Shown: in pieces, positions 6,088-7,600 of the stretch
Position numbering within the stretch: the stretch's first letter is position 1
Layout: each line of letters opens with the position of its first letter
Assembly: GCA_007133925.1 (NCBI GenBank)
Contig: SLLU01000026.1
Coordinates: forward strand, 1 to 7,600
Direction: 5' to 3'
Origin: Candidatus Halarchaeoplasma halalkaliphilum
GTDB taxonomy: Archaea; Thermoplasmatota; Thermoplasmata; Halarchaeoplasmatales; Halarchaeoplasmataceae
Length of the DNA stretch: 7,600 nt
Translations under genes and position numbers: made by a program
The notes under the pieces: generated by a model
Told to the model about the DNA's origin: nothing
Databases searched by the model: none
Seen by the model: only the letters and a program-made list of their open reading frames with translations

Positions 6088-6557
6088 GGCAGATACACCA
6101 GTACCACCAGGGCACAGCCGAAGGCCTCCTGGTTCATTTTTAATTCCACTATCTCACTCCTGGCGTTCACCATGTTAACACCCCTCAGTGATCCCATGGA
6201 ATCCAGCATGTCCTCCAGCATGGCATTGAATCCACTCCGGGAGATATCCTCCCCTGCTGATACCTTTTCCACCACGTAACCCCCCTTCCCGTCTTCCCTG
6301 AAACCCAAGCGTATGCCCGCCATAAGATCGGTACCGTAACCCTGAGCCCTGGCCATCACACAGGGCCGAAAAGCGCCCATGTTCTTTGGCATCTCGTCCG
6401 TTTCTTTTATAAAGGGGGGTAACACCGACGAGACCGGTATGAGGTTGCAGTCCTCTATGCCCGCATCCATCAGTGCCTTGTCGAAGGCGTTCAGTGGGGA
6501 TACATGGCTGGTACCCACACCTTTGCGTACCGTGAATCTTCTGGCATCTCCTATCAT
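6084..6557 (-). CDS. pdaD: pyruvoyl-dependent arginine decarboxylase
   Basis: This 157-residue proenzyme converts arginine to agmatine and CO2, the first step of archaeal polyamine synthesis; agmatine also feeds tRNA agmatidine formation. It self-cleaves between two serines, and Ser44 becomes the pyruvoyl group. The site VSSVLPP (42-48) is intact and sits in the family context NLIPVSSVLPP. Relative to the cleaved serine, Asp26 (LNAFDKAL) and Asn38 fall at the spacing of the known Methanocaldococcus jannaschii active-site residues (D35 and N47, with S53). Glu97 (YVVEK) matches the catalytic Glu109 region. The sizes of the alpha and beta chains and the total length are normal. The start at 6557 lacks an SD but has a TATA-like box about 29 nt upstream, so it is likely leaderless. 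It is translationally coupled to the zinc-ribbon gene downstream. Confidence 0.95.
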   Translation of the reverse strand: MIGDARRFTVRKGVGTSHVSPLNAFDKALMDAGIEDCNLIPVSSVLPPFIKETDEMPKNMGAFRPCVMARAQGYGTDLMAGIRLGFREDGKGGYVVEKVSAGEDISRSGFNAMLEDMLDSMGSLRGVNMVNARSEIVELKMNQEAFGCALVVLVYLP

Positions 6558-6582
6558 GTTATTACCCCAGGATACACGGGAG

Positions 6583-6590
6583 TTATTAAA
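6583..6590 (-). promoter_or_regulatory. candidate archaeal promoter of pdaD
   Basis: TTTAATAA on the minus strand is centred about 29 nt before the pdaD ATG. It is directly preceded by GAAACA, an A/G-rich stretch where the TFB recognition element is expected. No SD precedes the ATG, which fits a leaderless transcript for pdaD and the zinc-ribbon gene. It lies in the 46-bp gap behind the reductive-dehalogenase-like gene. Confidence 0.55.
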
Positions 6591-6603
6591 TGTTTCAGGG
6601 AGA

Positions 6604-7581
6604 TCACTTGGTGAATGGGCATCGGGTTATGCATGTGGAGCAGTCGCCTCCGTTCTCGATCCAGAATTTGTAGCATTCGTCCATGTTGACCGCCCATCTC
6701 AGTATACCCTGGTTGTTGCATTTGGAGAATGTGTGGAATGAAGGATCGTCTTCCAACTGTATGGCCCCGGCCTCGCACGTCCTGGCACACCGCTTGCACT
6801 TCACGCAGTATTCCCTTATACCGTGATCCACCGGCTCGTCGTGCTCCAGGGGCAGGTCCGTGAACACCTTGCATATCTTCACAGACGGCCCGAACTCGGG
6901 TGTGATGAGAAGACCGTTCCTGCCCAGGTCCCCCAGGCCCGCCTGTACGGCCAAGGGGATGCTCAGGGCAGTATCGTTTCCCATGGGGATGGCCCGGTAC
7001 CCCAGTGCCCGTATGAACTGGGCCATGCAGCCTGTGAGAAAGGCCATCTTCGAGTAGCTAGATCCGTTCTCCACGGCTGTTATCATGGATGGTGAGTGAC
7101 GCAACGCCTCCCTGTCCATCTTTACCAGCATAACGATGGCGTGGTCGTATCCGTCCGGCACCTCTATGGGATCCCCCTTCATATCATGTGAGTACAACCA
7201 GTCCTCGTTCATCTCGGTGATACCCACCTTGCAGGCACCGTATGTAATGGCGGTTTCCTTAACGATCCTTGACATCTCCGCCTTATCTTCTATTTCATAC
7301 CGGTGCATCAACGGTTCGTCCATAACGGTGTTCGGATCATCCCATTTGAATGCCTTCGAGAAATGCTCGTAAACCGCCCATGAACCCCTGACCCTGGCGA
7401 AGTCCGTACGGGTGTATCCCTCCACCCCCTCCTTCACTATGTCCTTCACCCGTTCGTACATGCCTATACCGTGGTAATCCGCTTCCGGGTCGTGCAGCAT
7501 CCTGCCGAACACGTTGTTCCTCTCATGGAACCTGGCATAGACCCTGTGATCTATCTTAACGGGGATCTCCTTGTGGACCAT
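6604..7581 (-). CDS. reductive dehalogenase-like corrinoid/iron-sulfur protein
   Basis: This 325-residue protein resembles the catalytic subunit of reductive dehalogenases (RdhA), enzymes that use a base-off corrinoid and two 4Fe-4S clusters to remove halogens. The N-terminus has the RdhA-type RFHERNNVFGRM segment and the middle has ITYGACKVGI. The corrinoid domain runs through GSSYSKMA, LGYRAIPMGND and AGLGDLGRNGLLITPEFGP. Tyr176, Asn202 and Lys235 lie at the spacing I recall for PceA Tyr246, Asn272 and Arg305, so Lys replaces Arg. The cluster motifs are C259-x2-C262-x2-C265-x3-C269 and C303-x10-C314-x2-C317-x3-C321. It ends four residues after the last Cys. No Tat signal is visible, suggesting a cytoplasmic enzyme, but the frame is open to the right edge, so a longer N-terminus is possible. 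No rdhB is seen. QueG is a relative but lacks this second motif layout. The substrate is unknown. Confidence 0.83.
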   Translation of the reverse strand: MVHKEIPVKIDHRVYARFHERNNVFGRMLHDPEADYHGIGMYERVKDIVKEGVEGYTRTDFARVRGSWAVYEHFSKAFKWDDPNTVMDEPLMHRYEIEDKAEMSRIVKETAITYGACKVGITEMNEDWLYSHDMKGDPIEVPDGYDHAIVMLVKMDREALRHSPSMITAVENGSSYSKMAFLTGCMAQFIRALGYRAIPMGNDTALSIPLAVQAGLGDLGRNGLLITPEFGPSVKICKVFTDLPLEHDEPVDHGIREYCVKCKRCARTCEAGAIQLEDDPSFHTFSKCNNQGILRWAVNMDECYKFWIENGGDCSTCITRCPFTK

Positions 7582-7587
7582 GGAAAG

Positions 7588-7594
7588 AAAAAAA
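7588..7594 (-). terminator. oligo-T tract, possible terminator of a gene outside the window
   Basis: On the minus strand a run of seven T, then C and three more T, follows GCCGGC and lies just before the reductive-dehalogenase-like start. Archaeal terminators are often plain oligo-T tracts, so this may end an upstream transcript. It could equally be part of a promoter or of a longer coding region (it reads through in frame as AFFLS). Confidence 0.22.
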
Positions 7595-7600
7595 GCCGGC

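Noticed and set aside
6604..7581. Assignment of the RdhA-like protein as epoxyqueuosine reductase QueG
   Set aside because: The N-terminal HERNNVF segment, the PEFGP-V-K motif and the C-x10-C-x2-C-x3-CP second cluster with an aromatic W-x-x-D-x-C-x-x-x-W stretch fit RdhA better, and there is no HEAT-repeat tail.

Overview
The window looks archaeal, most likely from a euryarchaeal lineage; a Thermoplasmata-type or sediment archaeon is a guess from gene style only. Three things point to archaea. There is a pyruvoyl-dependent arginine decarboxylase of the Methanocaldococcus type. There is a stand-alone Elp3 with the short C-x4-C-x2-C radical-SAM motif. Several genes have TATA-like boxes about 26-30 nt upstream of the ATG and no Shine-Dalgarno (SD), as in leaderless archaeal transcription. 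Coding density is very high, and I see no RNA genes, CRISPR arrays, insertion sequences or notable repeats.

Left part (1-4031, all minus strand). Read in the direction of transcription this is a run of six genes: a 53-residue hypothetical protein, an Old Yellow Enzyme-family flavin oxidoreductase, then two ABC-2-type ATPase/permease pairs. The last permease runs off the left edge. The ABC genes overlap or nearly touch, so they are probably translationally coupled and build one or two efflux or membrane-remodelling transporters. A TATA-like box ahead of the first ATPase suggests the transporter set can also be transcribed on its own.

Middle (4032-5639). An 87-bp divergent promoter region contains a palindromic TTATAA core that could serve both directions. 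It separates the minus-strand run from plus-strand elp3, which encodes the radical-SAM/acetyltransferase enzyme that modifies U34 of tRNA. The end of elp3 overlaps, tail to tail by 17 bp, the gene arriving from the right.

Right part (5623-7581, minus strand). In transcription order this holds a reductive-dehalogenase-like corrinoid/iron-sulfur protein, pdaD (arginine decarboxylase making agmatine), and a zinc-ribbon protein with a probable winged-helix C-terminus whose start overlaps the pdaD stop.

The most unusual item is the soluble-looking, RdhA-like protein at the right edge. It keeps both iron-sulfur motifs and plausible catalytic residues, but it ends directly after the second cluster motif, and neither a Tat signal nor a membrane anchor gene is visible in the window. 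Other points of note are the OYE homologue with Phe in place of the usual proton-donor Tyr, the conserved-looking 53-aa gene, and the clustering of Elp3 with agmatine synthesis. Agmatine is also the substrate for agmatidine at a tRNA wobble position.
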